64,000 nt of DNA from NCBI RefSeq assembly GCF_023517795.1, contig NZ_CP082928.1, forward strand, positions 1,798,001-1,862,000, read 5' to 3'. Below, piece after piece: positions 10,936 to 20,794 of this stretch. The stretch's first letter is position 1. Every line of letters begins with the position of its first letter. This DNA is from Pseudomonas fulva. GTDB lineage: Bacteria; Pseudomonadota; Gammaproteobacteria; Pseudomonadales; Pseudomonadaceae. A program made the translations under genes and the position numbers. The notes under the pieces are model-generated. The model saw only the letters and a list, made by a program, of their open reading frames with translations. It had not been told where the DNA came from and ran no database searches.

Positions 10936-11005
10936 TGGACAGGCGTTGCGATTACGCCTTTTGACGCCGCCCAGGCGGCCGACCCCGACGCAAGAAGGAG
11001 CCGAC

Positions 11006-11971
11006 ATGCCGCGCATCATTTCCCGCAAGGACCCCGCCACCTTCAAGACCCTGCCGCTTTATGTCGAGGCAACGCCTGAGGGCATCGCCTACCAGAGCCT
11101 CGGTCGTCCGCTGAACTTCAGCGAGATGCTCGAACGGCGCAAGCCTGTCGAACTCCCCGACAGCCAGCGCTTCGCCGTAGAGCTGGCCAACCTGGGCGTC
11201 TCGGTACGCCTGACCCTGAACTGGCAAGGCCGCGAGTACTGGGTGCTGGTGCGCCAGCGTCGCCACGACCGCGGCGACGTGGTGCTCAAGCTGATCTCCG
11301 GCTACGTGCCGGCTCACGAGCTCAACCTGCCGCTGTTGACCGCCATCCAGGAGGTGGCCGAAGAGTGCCTGCTGGAAACCAGCGAGGGCTGGCTGTACGG
11401 CCGCTTCGGCGACACCTGGCTACCGGCGCCCTACGAGGGCGCGCTCAGGTACCGGGAGAACATCCATTTCCGACTCAGCCCGCGGTCCGGCGCAGCGCGC
11501 CCGGTGCAGTGTGGCAACCTGACCCTTCTGGAACGTCCGCGGGCCTACGTGCACGTGCCTACCGCCTCGCTGCAGCTGGTCTACGACCTGTGCCTGGACC
11601 TGCCCAAGGAAGCCAAGCTCCCCAGCCTGCTGCATGTCGACGAGTACCTGGAGAACGGCAAGCTGATCGCGCGCCTGGACCACAGCCGCCCGGATCTTTA
11701 CCTGATCCCGCTCGACGGCGGCCGCCCCAGCGCCGAGTTGCTGACCCTGCGCCAGGGCCAGCTGGTATCGGCCAGCACCCGCGGCCTGTGGCTGGCGGAA
11801 AGCTTCGCCGCCCAGGACGGTTGGCTGGTACGCGATGAACGCATTCGCTGGAAGGACTGGCTGGCGCTGCAGAACCTGACGCCAAAAGCCGAAAAAGCCG
11901 AGGGTACCGTGTTCAGCAGCGCCCCCGCACCCGCGCCGCAGGTTCGCCTGGATACCGCGACAGCGGTCTGA
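11006..11971 (+). CDS. Conserved Pseudomonas protein of unknown function
   Basis: A 321-residue soluble protein, MPRIISRKDPATFKTLPLYV onward, with no signal peptide, membrane helix or nucleotide-binding motif that I can see. Databases often label its relatives 'metal ABC transporter ATPase', which this sequence does not support: Walker motifs are absent. The ATG at 11006 follows a clear AAGAAGGAG site; an upstream in-frame start at 10895 would overlap the reductase gene and lacks such a site. It lies 70 nt after the reductase, probably in the same transcript, and ends in a bidirectional hairpin shared with hldE. Confidence 0.75.
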   Translation: MPRIISRKDPATFKTLPLYVEATPEGIAYQSLGRPLNFSEMLERRKPVELPDSQRFAVELANLGVSVRLTLNWQGREYWVLVRQRRHDRGDVVLKLISGYVPAHELNLPLLTAIQEVAEECLLETSEGWLYGRFGDTWLPAPYEGALRYRENIHFRLSPRSGAARPVQCGNLTLLERPRAYVHVPTASLQLVYDLCLDLPKEAKLPSLLHVDEYLENGKLIARLDHSRPDLYLIPLDGGRPSAELLTLRQGQLVSASTRGLWLAESFAAQDGWLVRDERIRWKDWLALQNLTPKAEKAEGTVFSSAPAPAPQVRLDTATAV

Positions 11972-11986
11972 ACGCGGCGTGCGCCC

Positions 11987-12020
11987 AAAAGCACAACCCC
12001 GCCAAGTGGCGGGGTTGTGC
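11987..12020 (-). terminator. Rho-independent terminator of hldE
   Basis: A perfect 13-bp stem (gcacaaccccgcc at 11991-12003 with 12008-12020) and a 4-nt loop. On the minus strand the stem is followed by TTTT, so it ends the hldE transcript 8 nt after the stop. From the plus strand it can also act on the preceding gene, though without a T-run. Confidence 0.85.
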
Positions 12021-12028
12021 ATGTGCTG

Positions 12029-13450
12029 TCAGCGACTGCGAATCTTCTCGACGATGGCCGTGGTCGAGCTGTTCTCGACCAGCCCCAGCACCCGCACTTC
12101 GCCACCGTAGGCCAGCACGATGTCGGCGCCGACCACCTGGTCGATGCCGTAATCACCGCCCTTGACCAGCACGTCGGGCTGCACCTGCTTGAGCAGACGC
12201 TCGGGCGTGTCCTCGCTGAAGCTCACCACCCAATCCACGGCGCCGAGGCCGGCCAGCACCGCCATGCGGCGGTCCACGGCATTGATCGGCCGGCCCGGGC
12301 CCTTGAGGCGGCTGACCGAAGCGTCGTCATTGATCGCCACGATCAAGCGGTCGCCCTGTGCACGCGCCTGCTCGAGGTAGGTCACGTGGCCGGCATGCAG
12401 GATGTCGAAGCAGCCATTGGTGAAGACGATCTTCTCGCCATGGGCACGGGCATCCTCGGTGGCCAGCAGCAATTGCTCCAGGCTCAGCACGCCGCGCTCC
12501 GAACCCTCTTCGCGCTGCACGGCACGGCGCAGCTCCGGCGTGCTGATGGCTGCCGTCCCCAGCTTGCCCACCACGATCCCGGCCGCCAGGTTGGCCAGCG
12601 CCACGGCCTGGGGCAGGTCTTCACCCGCGGCGATGGAGGCGGCCAGCGTGGAGATCACCGTATCCCCTGCGCCGGTCACATCGAACACCTCGCGCGCCCG
12701 CGCCGGCAGATGCAGGGGGGCATGGTCCGGGCGCAGCAGCGTCATGCCGTGCTCGCCACGGGTGACCAGCAACGCGCCCAGGTCGAGCTCGCGCATCAGG
12801 CGAGCGCCGCGGCTGACCAGCTCGGCTTCATCCTCGCAACGGCCGACGATCAGCTCGAATTCGCTGAGGTTCGGGGTGATCAGGCTGGCGCCACGGTAGA
12901 TGGAGAAATCCTTGCCTTTCGGGTCGGCCAGCACCGGAATGCCGCGGGCCCGGGCCGCCTTGATCAGCGCCTGATGGTTCTGCAGGGCCCCTTTGCCGTA
13001 ATCGGACAGCACCAGCACCTTGACCTGATCGAGCAACTGCTCGACCTGCCGTGCCAGGGCCTCGGCGTCGGTGTGGAACGGCTCTTCGAAATCCATGCGC
13101 AGCAACTGCTGGTGGCGGCTCATGACCCGCAGCTTGACGATGGTCGGCTGGTCTTCGATACGCTGGAAATAGGTCTTCACGCCGATGGCTTCCAGACTCT
13201 GCTGCAGACTCTGCGCAGCCTCGTCTTCACCGGTAACGCCCACCAGCACCGCAGGCGCGCCCAGCGCCGCGATATTCAGCGCGACATTGGCCGCACCGCC
13301 GGGGCGATCCTCGATCTGCTCGACCTTGACCACCGGCACCGGAGCCTCGGGCGATATACGCGAGGTAGCGCCGTGCCAATACCGATCAAGCATGACATCA
13401 CCCACCACCAAGACGGGTGCCTGATCGAAACGCGGCATGGATAACTTCAT
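12029..13450 (-). CDS. hldE: Bifunctional heptose-7-phosphate kinase / heptose-1-phosphate adenylyltransferase
   Basis: A 473-residue cytosolic enzyme of ADP-heptose synthesis. The N-terminal two-thirds is a PfkB/ribokinase domain ([13 protein letters not shown], later [14 protein letters not shown] with the catalytic Asp). The C-terminal domain is a nucleotidyltransferase with [17 protein letters not shown] (T/HxGH-type motif). The ATG at 13450 has GGAG at a good distance, and the protein then matches the usual HldE length; the frame extends 14 codons further without support. The product feeds WaaC and WaaF in this same window. Confidence 0.97.
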   Translation of the reverse strand: MKLSMPRFDQAPVLVVGDVMLDRYWHGATSRISPEAPVPVVKVEQIEDRPGGAANVALNIAALGAPAVLVGVTGEDEAAQSLQQSLEAIGVKTYFQRIEDQPTIVKLRVMSRHQQLLRMDFEEPFHTDAEALARQVEQLLDQVKVLVLSDYGKGALQNHQALIKAARARGIPVLADPKGKDFSIYRGASLITPNLSEFELIVGRCEDEAELVSRGARLMRELDLGALLVTRGEHGMTLLRPDHAPLHLPARAREVFDVTGAGDTVISTLAASIAAGEDLPQAVALANLAAGIVVGKLGTAAISTPELRRAVQREEGSERGVLSLEQLLLATEDARAHGEKIVFTNGCFDILHAGHVTYLEQARAQGDRLIVAINDDASVSRLKGPGRPINAVDRRMAVLAGLGAVDWVVSFSEDTPERLLKQVQPDVLVKGGDYGIDQVVGADIVLAYGGEVRVLGLVENSSTTAIVEKIRSR

Positions 13451-13522
13451 GCGGAAACTCCGGATTTGCAAAATCGCCGCGGAGAATAGCACATCAGCTA
13501 TTGCGCACCGCCGCTGTGCGCT

Positions 13523-14953
13523 TCAGGGCTCTCGACCTTCGAAGGGGCGAACCCAGAACAACTCATGGCGGCGCACGGCCTTGCGGAAGAACTCATCTTC
13601 ACCCGCCTGCGGCCAGCGGCGCGCGGCCAGGCACCACTGAATGAAACGCCGTAGGCGCTTCTTGAAGGGTAGCGGCGTTTGCAGATCGTGCTGCATCGCC
13701 AGCGCCTGACTCTTGTCCAGCAAAACGTTGTCATCAAGTTGCAGACACCACAGCTGGTCGGCCGGCAAGGGCTCGATGCATGGCGGCAATGCCACACCAT
13801 TGCCTGCCGGTCCCATTGGCCAACGATCATTGTCAGCCAGATGGTTGGCGTAGAGCAGCTGTACATCGGGCTGCCAGCCACTTTGTTCGATGGCCTGGCG
13901 CAACGCGCGACCCGTCTGATTATGGTCGGGATGCGGGTCGAGTTCGGGGTGTGGAAGCACAACGACCTCAGGCTTGAAATGCATCAGCAGCGCGGCGAGA
14001 TCGGCGGTCAGGTTGTTCCAGGTCGGCGCGCCATCCACGTCGCCCGGCAGTTCTAACGCATTGAAACGTCGAACACTGCGGATATCCGAGTCACCAGACT
14101 CACGCGAGGCAAACGCCACGGCCGGCTCGGCCTCCATCTGCCGCAGTTGCATGCAGTAATAGCCAAGCTGCACGCAACGGCTGGGCTCGACTCCACCCCA
14201 CAGGGGTACCGTCTGGCTGCTCCAGCTGCGCAAGCGCCCCTTCAGGCGAGCGGCAGCGGCGTCGCTGAGGCCAAGTCGGCGATAGAAATCTGCCTCGATC
14301 TCGCCCTGGGTCAGGGTGACGATAGAGACCTCGCGGCTGCGGCTGTACAGGCCAAATGCGGCGAGTTCGGCATCGTCCGCATGCGGGGCAAGCACCATAA
14401 CGCGCTTGCGCGAGTAGTCCGGATTGCTGAAGCAATACAGGGTTGCCTCGCGCCCGAGCTTGCAGAAGCGGCCCTTCAGCTTCAGTTGCCCACTGCGCAG
14501 CGATGGCAGCAATCCCGAGAGGTTGAGAAAGCGCACACCGTCAACGCCCCGTTCAAAATCCTGCCGATCGAGATCCTCGCCCTCGCCGATAAATACATGA
14601 GGATCGAGACAGCGACCCAGCCAGCTGCTGCGAACATGCACGGCCAGTACCAGCGTGTCGGCACTCTCGGGCCACGAGCCCGCGTGTGGGGTCATTCGCC
14701 CGCTACGGTCGAGCAGCACCGAGAGGCTGAGGCTCTCTGGCGCAAAGACGTGCCGATAATCGTCACGGGGTGAGTAGAAAAGGTGATCGGAAAACCAGGC
14801 TTCGTGGGCAATCCATGCCAGCACCAGGACGACCGGCGCCGTTCCCCACGAACCGAACCAGTCAAGCGCCACCAGAATCGGCAGTGCCACGACCATGAGA
14901 ATGCGCTTGTTACGCCGATGCCGGCGTACCAACTGCTGCTTGCGTGCTTCCAT
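13523..14953 (-). CDS. dnpA: PIG-L family de-N-acetylase with N-terminal membrane segment
   Basis: A 476-residue protein. Residues about 15-50 (ILMVVALPILVALDWF, then APVVLVLAWIAHEAWF) form two hydrophobic segments. From about residue 190 a PIG-L/LmbE zinc-deacetylase domain follows: MVLAPHADDAELAAFG carries the first His and Asp ligands, and HPELDPHPDHNQTGRA the second His cluster. It probably removes an acetyl group from an amino sugar of the LPS core. The symbol follows PA5002 (dnpA), an LPS-core de-N-acetylase affecting persistence in P. aeruginosa, which is likewise next to mig-14. Only 4 nt separate it from the upstream mig-14 gene, so they form an operon. Confidence 0.8.
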   Translation of the reverse strand: MEARKQQLVRRHRRNKRILMVVALPILVALDWFGSWGTAPVVLVLAWIAHEAWFSDHLFYSPRDDYRHVFAPESLSLSVLLDRSGRMTPHAGSWPESADTLVLAVHVRSSWLGRCLDPHVFIGEGEDLDRQDFERGVDGVRFLNLSGLLPSLRSGQLKLKGRFCKLGREATLYCFSNPDYSRKRVMVLAPHADDAELAAFGLYSRSREVSIVTLTQGEIEADFYRRLGLSDAAAARLKGRLRSWSSQTVPLWGGVEPSRCVQLGYYCMQLRQMEAEPAVAFASRESGDSDIRSVRRFNALELPGDVDGAPTWNNLTADLAALLMHFKPEVVVLPHPELDPHPDHNQTGRALRQAIEQSGWQPDVQLLYANHLADNDRWPMGPAGNGVALPPCIEPLPADQLWCLQLDDNVLLDKSQALAMQHDLQTPLPFKKRLRRFIQWCLAARRWPQAGEDEFFRKAVRRHELFWVRPFEGREP

Positions 14954-14957
14954 TCAC

Positions 14958-15854
14958 TTACACCCGAAAAACAGGCTGGCGATTACACCAACGATCCTTG
15001 TATTCAACATCCGCTCTGCCAAACGAGTAGCGCAACGGCTTTCCTCGCAGGCGCGCATCTTCCCATGCGGACTGGGTGTTGATAAAGCTGAGCACACTGC
15101 CGGGGCTGAAATCACGAGAGGCTGGATCGACTCCACCGTTGATGTATTCGATGCTGATCCAGTCTGGCGATTCGACCCTGTACAGAACCTGAACGGCTAC
15201 GGGTTTGCCATCGAGCTGCAGGTATACCCCCCAAAGAAACTCCTTGAGCGCTTCGAACACTTCGACGAGATGCTGCTTGCCGGGGACGTCGAAACCCCAG
15301 CGCTTTTCGAACAGCTCCGTGTAGATGGCGGCCAGGGCCTGGGCTGACAGACTGGAAACCGGCAGGATCTCGCCACCGGCGTCTTCGAGCATGCGCAGTT
15401 CACGACGCTGGTTGTAGCGAAATTTCTTGCCGTACTCCTCCGGCTGCCGGGCCAGCGCCAGCTCATCTGGCTGCTTGCGCAGCGTCGATATTGCCCCTTC
15501 ATTCAACGCGGACACATAGCGCACACGCTGCCGAACCGGCACCATCGCGCCCGATGCAATCGGCAGTATCACCTCGGCGTTGCCCAGATCGAAGAGGTCG
15601 CGCTGTCCCATACGCTTGAGCACGTCACGGGAAAGCGCCAGCGCATTACCCCAGACCGGAATTGCAGCCTGCAACTCTCCCTGTTGCGGCCAACCCAGGT
15701 AGCGCACGGGGACACGCGCCAGCGCCGATAGCCGTGAAACGACGTCAGGGTGGGTCATGACGCTCCCCCCGAAACGTGCCCATACCTGAGCATAAAGATC
15801 GGCGCTTATCGGTTGCCAGCCTCGCTCACGCCAGCGTTGTAACGGGTTGAACAT
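14958..15854 (-). CDS. mig-14: Mig-14 family protein (GNAT/FemAB-like fold)
   Basis: A 298-residue protein of the Mig-14 family, known in Salmonella and P. aeruginosa (PA5003) for tolerance of antimicrobial peptides and attachment to the inner membrane. The region KKFRYNQRRELRMLEDAGG and the end RYSFGRADVEYKDRWCNRQPVF are typical of these acyltransferase-like proteins. The biochemical reaction is not established. The ATG at 15854 is preferred because the protein then begins MFNPLQRWRERGW at normal length; the longer frame lacks support. It is divergent from waaL (91-bp gap). Confidence 0.85.
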   Translation of the reverse strand: MFNPLQRWRERGWQPISADLYAQVWARFGGSVMTHPDVVSRLSALARVPVRYLGWPQQGELQAAIPVWGNALALSRDVLKRMGQRDLFDLGNAEVILPIASGAMVPVRQRVRYVSALNEGAISTLRKQPDELALARQPEEYGKKFRYNQRRELRMLEDAGGEILPVSSLSAQALAAIYTELFEKRWGFDVPGKQHLVEVFEALKEFLWGVYLQLDGKPVAVQVLYRVESPDWISIEYINGGVDPASRDFSPGSVLSFINTQSAWEDARLRGKPLRYSFGRADVEYKDRWCNRQPVFRV

Positions 15855-15945
15855 CAGGCATTCGGCTCGGGCAAAAAGGTGGCCAAGCTTATCACGCGGT
15901 CGCTGCCGACTGCCGGACGATGCTTTAAGATACGCCCCTTTACCG

Positions 15946-17148
15946 ATGCCTCTAGGATCTCTGGTGCAGCTACTCCCTTCTCGGCCCGACGCCATCCGCA
16001 CGTGCCTTTACGACTTCATCGCCACACGCTGGCTGGTAGGCGGTTATCTGGTTCTGCTGACCGGCCTGTTCTGGGTCTCCGATGGCAGCCAGTACACCAA
16101 GCTCTATTACGCACTGATCGCAGCACCAGCTCTCGTGGGCGTGTTGCTCATGCCGCAGCAGATCAAACCGCTGCTGCGGGAACCGGTGGTACTGTGCTTT
16201 CTGGCACTGAGTGCCTGGCTGCTCATCAGCATGGGCTGGAGCCGTACGGACGATGGCTTTGGCAGCCTGGCCAAGCGCCCGCTGTATGTCCTCATGCTGT
16301 TCGTTGGTTGCGCACTGATCGCTCTGCGCAATGAAGACTTGCTCTTGAAAACTCTGCGCATCGGCGCAGCTATCGGCGCGCTGGCCGCCCTGCTCAACGT
16401 TTTCTGGTTCATCTACACTGCGGCGCCGGGTGCGCGAATGATCGGTGCCGGAGCCCTGCGCAACCCACTGCTCACCTCCCATGTTCTCGGATTCCTGTGC
16501 ACCTACTGGATAGCGGCCTGGCTGTCGCGCAATGAACGTCGTGACTGGCTACCGATTCTGATGACACTTCCCTTGCTAGCGGCATTGCTGGCTACCGGTT
16601 CGCGGACACCGTTAATGGGGTTGGCACTGACCAGTGTCTGGATGCTGCTGATGAGTGGTAGACGCGCCGTGTATCTGGTCGCTTCGCTGCTGCTCGGTGC
16701 GTTGGCAGCCTATCTCATCGCGCCAGAGGTCATTCTGCAGCGCGGTATGTCTTATCGCCCCGAGTTGTGGAGCGATGCCTGGCGCCAGGCTGGCCTGCAT
16801 CCTTGGCTAGGCGCCGGTTATGAAAGCAAGTTCGAATTCGATATTCCCGGCGTCGGCCATCTGCTGCACGACCCCCACAACGTCGAGTTGGCCGTGCTGC
16901 TCGAACTGGGCATGATCGGCCTTGGTGCTTGGGCCGCCATGTACGGCTTCGCCCTGGCTCGCTGCCTGCGCCTGCGCGCACTGCCGCAATTCCAGATCGC
17001 CTCGGCACTGCTGATCTACGGGGTATGCGCGGGGCTGACGGAGGGTGGCAACTATCTATCGCGCCCTAACGAAAGCTGGTTTCTGATCTGGATTCCCTTG
17101 GCCCTGCTAGGCGCCCTCTCCATCCGGTATCGACAGGACCACCCATGA
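15946..17148 (+). CDS. waaL: O-antigen ligase
   Basis: A 400-residue polytopic membrane protein of the Wzy_C/WaaL superfamily, which joins O-antigen or other lipid-linked glycans to core-lipid A on the periplasmic face. About ten to twelve hydrophobic segments are visible. The large periplasmic loop (about residues 255-310) ends HLLHDPHNVELAVLLELG, containing the conserved His of the family. Start is uncertain: ATG 15946 lacks a clear ribosome-binding site, while GTG 15964 has AGGA at 7 nt. It overlaps the next gene by ATGA. Sequence similarity among ligases is low; the role is assigned from topology, motif and place in the LPS locus. Confidence 0.85.
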   Translation: MPLGSLVQLLPSRPDAIRTCLYDFIATRWLVGGYLVLLTGLFWVSDGSQYTKLYYALIAAPALVGVLLMPQQIKPLLREPVVLCFLALSAWLLISMGWSRTDDGFGSLAKRPLYVLMLFVGCALIALRNEDLLLKTLRIGAAIGALAALLNVFWFIYTAAPGARMIGAGALRNPLLTSHVLGFLCTYWIAAWLSRNERRDWLPILMTLPLLAALLATGSRTPLMGLALTSVWMLLMSGRRAVYLVASLLLGALAAYLIAPEVILQRGMSYRPELWSDAWRQAGLHPWLGAGYESKFEFDIPGVGHLLHDPHNVELAVLLELGMIGLGAWAAMYGFALARCLRLRALPQFQIASALLIYGVCAGLTEGGNYLSRPNESWFLIWIPLALLGALSIRYRQDHP

Positions 17149-17807
17149 AGCGTATCGATGCAGCGCAACTGGACGCCCTGTTGCAGGGTGCCAAAACCAT
17201 CGAAGAAGATGGCCTGGGCGTCAAGGTGGCCCGGCTGGGCGATGGCGACTTCCTCAAGTTGTACCGCCGCAAGCGGTTGCTGTCTTCCGACCTCTGGGAT
17301 TTGCCGGCGCAACGCTTCGCTGACAATGCCCGGGGCCTGCTCCGCCTGGGCATTACCGCGCCTACCGTGCTCGATGTGCTGATGATTGGTGAACGACGCC
17401 TGAGCGCAGTACGCTATCAGCCGCTGCCAGGCGACACCTTGCGCAACCAGCTGCGCCAGCTCGATGCAGAGCCGCGCGCGGCATTGGTGAGGCAGTTCGG
17501 GGCCTTTCTCGGCGAACTGCACCAGCTCGGGGTGTACTTCCGCTCGCTGCACCTGGGCAACGTGCTGCTACTGCCTGACGGCAGCTTCGGGCTGATCGAT
17601 CTGTCGGACATGAAACTCGAGAGCCGTCCACTCGCTCCCTGGAAAAGGCGACGCAACCTGCAGCATATCCTGCGCTATGACGAAGATATCGACTGGTTGA
17701 CACAGCAGCATCTGGAGAGCTGGCTGGAGGGCTACGCAGGCAGTGCCAGCCAGCGTGAGACGGAGCGTTTCAGGCGCGATCTGAAAAGGTGGCTGAAGAC
17801 CCGGTAA
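17145..17807 (+). CDS. Kinase-like LPS-locus protein with altered catalytic loop
   Basis: A 220-residue protein with the outline of a small LPS (WaaP/InaA-like) kinase: a VKVARLGDGDFLKLYRR segment supplies the ATP-anchoring lysine region, and the C-lobe has SLHLGNVLLL and FGLIDLSDMK. The catalytic-loop aspartate expected in an H-x-D motif is not evident (YFRSLHLGN), and DFG is DLS, so activity is uncertain. It overlaps waaL by ATGA and is translated with it. It resembles PA4998, also beside waaL and msbA in PAO1. The target is unknown; a core sugar is a guess from context. Confidence 0.75.
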   Translation: MKRIDAAQLDALLQGAKTIEEDGLGVKVARLGDGDFLKLYRRKRLLSSDLWDLPAQRFADNARGLLRLGITAPTVLDVLMIGERRLSAVRYQPLPGDTLRNQLRQLDAEPRAALVRQFGAFLGELHQLGVYFRSLHLGNVLLLPDGSFGLIDLSDMKLESRPLAPWKRRRNLQHILRYDEDIDWLTQQHLESWLEGYAGSASQRETERFRRDLKRWLKTR

Positions 17808-17866
17808 GCGCCAACTGCGGGCGCCCCAGTAGTCCGCCATGCCCTGGTTGCTCAGGCCGGCATCCG

Positions 17867-18745
17867 CTAACGCCTGAACCAGTAGCGCCAAAGGCCCTTG
17901 AGCGTCTTCAGGTTGCGTGAACGCCATGGGATCTGCGCAAGCAGTTCGCCCGCCAGGGCCCGGTCCTCACTGGCCACCTTGGCAAACATGGCGTTCAGGT
18001 AACGCAAGCGCGTCGCCTCGTAACCCGGGTGGTCGCTGAAGCGCTGGTAAATCGCCAGCTCGGTCTCGATCATCAGCCGACGGTTCTTGTAGGTGTTGCT
18101 GCCGTGCACGCGGTAAAGGGCCAGCGGTTCCTCGAGTATGTCGATGAAATAGCCGGCCCGAGCGATGCGCAGCTCCACGAAGTAGTCCTCGATGCGGATG
18201 GTCGGATCGAAGCCCCCCACCTTCTCGAGCGCCTCGCGACGAAACAACAGGGTCGGTGCCGGCGGACCCGGTTTGCGATCCATGAACAGATCATCGAAAT
18301 CGAGACGCCTGGCCGGGCGATGACGCTGCTTCTTGTCGGGCAACGGATTGCCATCGCCGTCGATGAGTACGATACCGCCCGCACAGATGCCGGTTTCCGG
18401 ATGCTGCTCCATGAACGGGATCTGCAAGGAAAAACGCTCGGGCAACATCACGTCATCCGAGCCCAGCGGCGCTATGTAGCGACCTTTGCTTCGGACGATC
18501 ATCTCGTTGAGTGTGGTGCACAACCCCTTGTTGGCCTGCGCCACGAAATCGAACCCAAGCTCCGCTTGCAGCTGTTGGATCAGTTCGACGCTACCATCGC
18601 GGGAACCATCATCGACCACCAGGAGCTCGATATTGGGGTAGCTCTGCGCGTATACGCTGCGAATGCTGGCCTCGATGAAGTCAGCGTGGTTATAGGAGGA
18701 GATCAGTACCGATACCAGAGGCAGCGGGGTGGCGCTATCGGTCAT
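17867..18745 (-). CDS. Family 2 glycosyltransferase (WapR-like position)
   Basis: A 292-residue GT-A transferase. PLVSVLISSYNHADFIEASI opens the GT2 fold, VVDDGSRDGS gives the first nucleotide-sugar Asp and LGSDDVM the metal-binding DxD equivalent. No membrane helix. The ATG at 18745 overlaps the upstream GT4 stop by ATGA; a GTG two codons earlier is also open. Last gene of the msbA-led run. In PAO1 a GT2 (WapR, a rhamnosyltransferase) and a GT4 (Ssg) lie side by side near waaL, so this pair may be their counterparts, but specificity cannot be read from sequence. Confidence 0.85.
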   Translation of the reverse strand: MTDSATPLPLVSVLISSYNHADFIEASIRSVYAQSYPNIELLVVDDGSRDGSVELIQQLQAELGFDFVAQANKGLCTTLNEMIVRSKGRYIAPLGSDDVMLPERFSLQIPFMEQHPETGICAGGIVLIDGDGNPLPDKKQRHRPARRLDFDDLFMDRKPGPPAPTLLFRREALEKVGGFDPTIRIEDYFVELRIARAGYFIDILEEPLALYRVHGSNTYKNRRLMIETELAIYQRFSDHPGYEATRLRYLNAMFAKVASEDRALAGELLAQIPWRSRNLKTLKGLWRYWFRR

Positions 18746-19890
18746 GAACACAATCCTGTCAGCGGCTGATCACCTTCGAGCAGCTCACGGTATTTACGGC
18801 GAAAATCCTCGATGTCGTGCTCGCGCCGCAGGTAGCGGTAAGCCCGCTCACCCTGCTCGACTCGCTCGGCTTCACTATCGATCAGGCTGGCACGCAGCTG
18901 CTCGGTCAGTGAACCCACATCGCCCGGGCGGAACAGCCGCCCGCCAGCACCCTGCAATAGAGGGCGCATGGCCGGAATATCCGAGCCCATCACCGGCAGG
19001 CGGCCGCACATGCCTTCGAGCAGGGCGAGCCCGAGGCCCTCCTGCAGCGACGGCATGGCGAAGATATCGAAAGCCCGCACATAGCGCATGGCGTCGGGCT
19101 GAGTGCCACACAGATGAACCCGCCCCTGCAGACCGGACTCGGCGATCAGCGCAGCGAGATTGTCCTGCTCACGCCCCCCTCCGATGATGGCCAGGTTCGC
19201 ATGAGGGAATTCCTCGCTCACGGCAGCGAAGGCACGAATCAGATGGACGTGCCCCTTGATCGGAACCAGACGCCCGATGGCACCGATGATCACAGGCGTC
19301 ATCGGCAGGCCCAGCGCCTGACGTGCTTCTTCTCGCAATAGCTGCAGGGACTCGGCCAGATCGATGTCCAACGCATTGGTGATCGCCACCGTGTTTGTCT
19401 TCGTGAAACCACAGCGCAGCGACACCAGGTAATCGACCACAGCCGGCGACACCCCGACAAAGCGCCAGCGTTCGTCGATCAGGCGCCTGGCCTGCCAGCG
19501 TCGATAGAAGCGGTCGTACTCGCCAAAGCCGTGGGATACGCCGATACAACGGGCGATGCGCAGCCGTTTGTTGAGGTGCATGAACAGATTGACGGCCTTG
19601 AAACGATGCAGCAATACCACATCGAAGCCCTCCTCACGGCAGAACGCCAGCAGGCGCGCCCGCACGCCACGGCGCAGACCGCTCATGTCCTTCTCGCTGA
19701 ACTCGAAGAACACCTGGCGGCGACCAGGCGGGTCAACGGCATCGCCGGCAGGCCGGCCTTCAAGATAGGCATTGACCACCTCGAAGCGCTCCGCAGGCAG
19801 CCCCTGCAGGATCTGTTCACCCAGGTCTGAGTTGGTGTCCGCTGCGTTGTAACGGGTCTGCAGCTGCAGGACTTTCAGCGTTCTAGCCAT
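18742..19890 (-). CDS. Family 4 glycosyltransferase (Ssg-like position)
   Basis: A 382-residue GT-B enzyme. The C-terminal domain has PVIIGAIGRLVPIKGHVHLIRAF and FAMPSLQEGLGLALLEGMCGRLPV, the E-x7-E donor-binding pattern of retaining GT4 transferases. The N-terminal acceptor domain carries SHGFGEYDRFYRRW. It overlaps neighbours at both ends (8 nt upstream, 4 nt downstream), so it is part of a translationally coupled group with two GT2 genes. Its place next to a WapR-like GT2 suggests the Ssg-type outer-core transferase of other Pseudomonas; acceptor and donor are not determined. Confidence 0.88.
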   Translation of the reverse strand: MARTLKVLQLQTRYNAADTNSDLGEQILQGLPAERFEVVNAYLEGRPAGDAVDPPGRRQVFFEFSEKDMSGLRRGVRARLLAFCREEGFDVVLLHRFKAVNLFMHLNKRLRIARCIGVSHGFGEYDRFYRRWQARRLIDERWRFVGVSPAVVDYLVSLRCGFTKTNTVAITNALDIDLAESLQLLREEARQALGLPMTPVIIGAIGRLVPIKGHVHLIRAFAAVSEEFPHANLAIIGGGREQDNLAALIAESGLQGRVHLCGTQPDAMRYVRAFDIFAMPSLQEGLGLALLEGMCGRLPVMGSDIPAMRPLLQGAGGRLFRPGDVGSLTEQLRASLIDSEAERVEQGERAYRYLRREHDIEDFRRKYRELLEGDQPLTGLCS

Positions 19891-20794
19891 CCAGGCGGCC
19901 CATCCACAGGCGGATCGCCTTGCGCAGATACGACAGTTTGAGCAGCACGCGCCAGTCGCTTTTTACCGCCTGGCAGTAGAACCGCTTGGCAGCAACCGGA
20001 TCACCCGCCAGGCAGGCACTGCGAAACAGCGACAGGCAACGCTGCTGATAGAACGCGGAACGCAGCTGCTGCAACTCCGCGGGCAACCTTCCGAACACTT
20101 CATCGACCAGCTCAACCCCACCTGCCAGGCTCGAACCAAAATCATGACGCAGGCTGTCGCTGTGTTTGTGGATCATCGCCAGGGGTTCTGGCAGCAGCGT
20201 AACCGGGAAGGCAGCAAGGGTTTGTGCGAATACCGGAATGTCCTCGGCGTTGCGAAAACGCTCGGGATAGTTGCCGGCCTGGAAGATCGAACGGTGCATC
20301 ACGCAGGCACCGTTGGAAATGCTCAACGTCTTGTCGAGCAAATAGGCTTTTACTCGTTGAAGCGCCGTTTGCGGCAGCTTGTCGGGCGAATGCTGGCGAC
20401 GTCGGCCCGCCTGATCGACTGACCAGTGCCCACCGATGACCATTCGCGATTCAGCATTTGACGCCAGATGCGCGCGAATCAGGGCCAGGCTGCCTGGGGC
20501 CATTTCATCATCTGCATCGAGAAAGATCAGCCAGTCGTGGCGGGCCATTTCGATACCGAGATTGCGCACCGAGGCCAAGCCTCCGTTGTCCTTGCGCAAG
20601 GCTTTGAACCGACCGGGGAATTCGCCTTTCAGCGCCTCGATGACGTGCGGCGTGTGATCCTTCGAACCGTCATCAATGATCAGCAATTCGTCGTCATTAG
20701 CCAGTTGCGGTACGACAGAGCGCACGGTGCGCCCCAGTGTTTTGGCGTAGTTATACGCCGGAATGACGATCGTGATCGCGGTAGACCCACTCAT
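19883..20794 (-). CDS. Family 2 glycosyltransferase
   Basis: A 303-residue GT-A enzyme: ITIVIPAYNYAKTLGRTV, LLIIDDGSKDHT and a clear FLDADDEM metal site, followed by a helical C-terminal third rich in basic residues (SYLRKAIRLWMGRLDG) that may contact the membrane. The start codon follows directly on the stop of the GT9 gene with no gap, and the end overlaps the GT4 gene by 8 nt. It belongs to the msbA-downstream transferase group. Donor sugar unknown. Confidence 0.87.
   Translation of the reverse strand: MSGSTAITIVIPAYNYAKTLGRTVRSVVPQLANDDELLIIDDGSKDHTPHVIEALKGEFPGRFKALRKDNGGLASVRNLGIEMARHDWLIFLDADDEMAPGSLALIRAHLASNAESRMVIGGHWSVDQAGRRRQHSPDKLPQTALQRVKAYLLDKTLSISNGACVMHRSIFQAGNYPERFRNAEDIPVFAQTLAAFPVTLLPEPLAMIHKHSDSLRHDFGSSLAGGVELVDEVFGRLPAELQQLRSAFYQQRCLSLFRSACLAGDPVAAKRFYCQAVKSDWRVLLKLSYLRKAIRLWMGRLDG

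Noticed and set aside
11006..11971. ABC-transporter ATPase identity for the conserved unknown
   Set aside because: No Walker A, signature or Walker B motif can be found.
12017..13444. A 475-codon frame antisense to hldE
   Set aside because: Reverse frame of a well-supported gene, with low-complexity His/Gln content.
13523..14953. Loss of the PIG-L catalytic motif (HADD instead of HPDD)
   Set aside because: The His and the metal-binding Asp are kept; Ala for Pro is a tolerated variant, so it is not evidence for inactivation.
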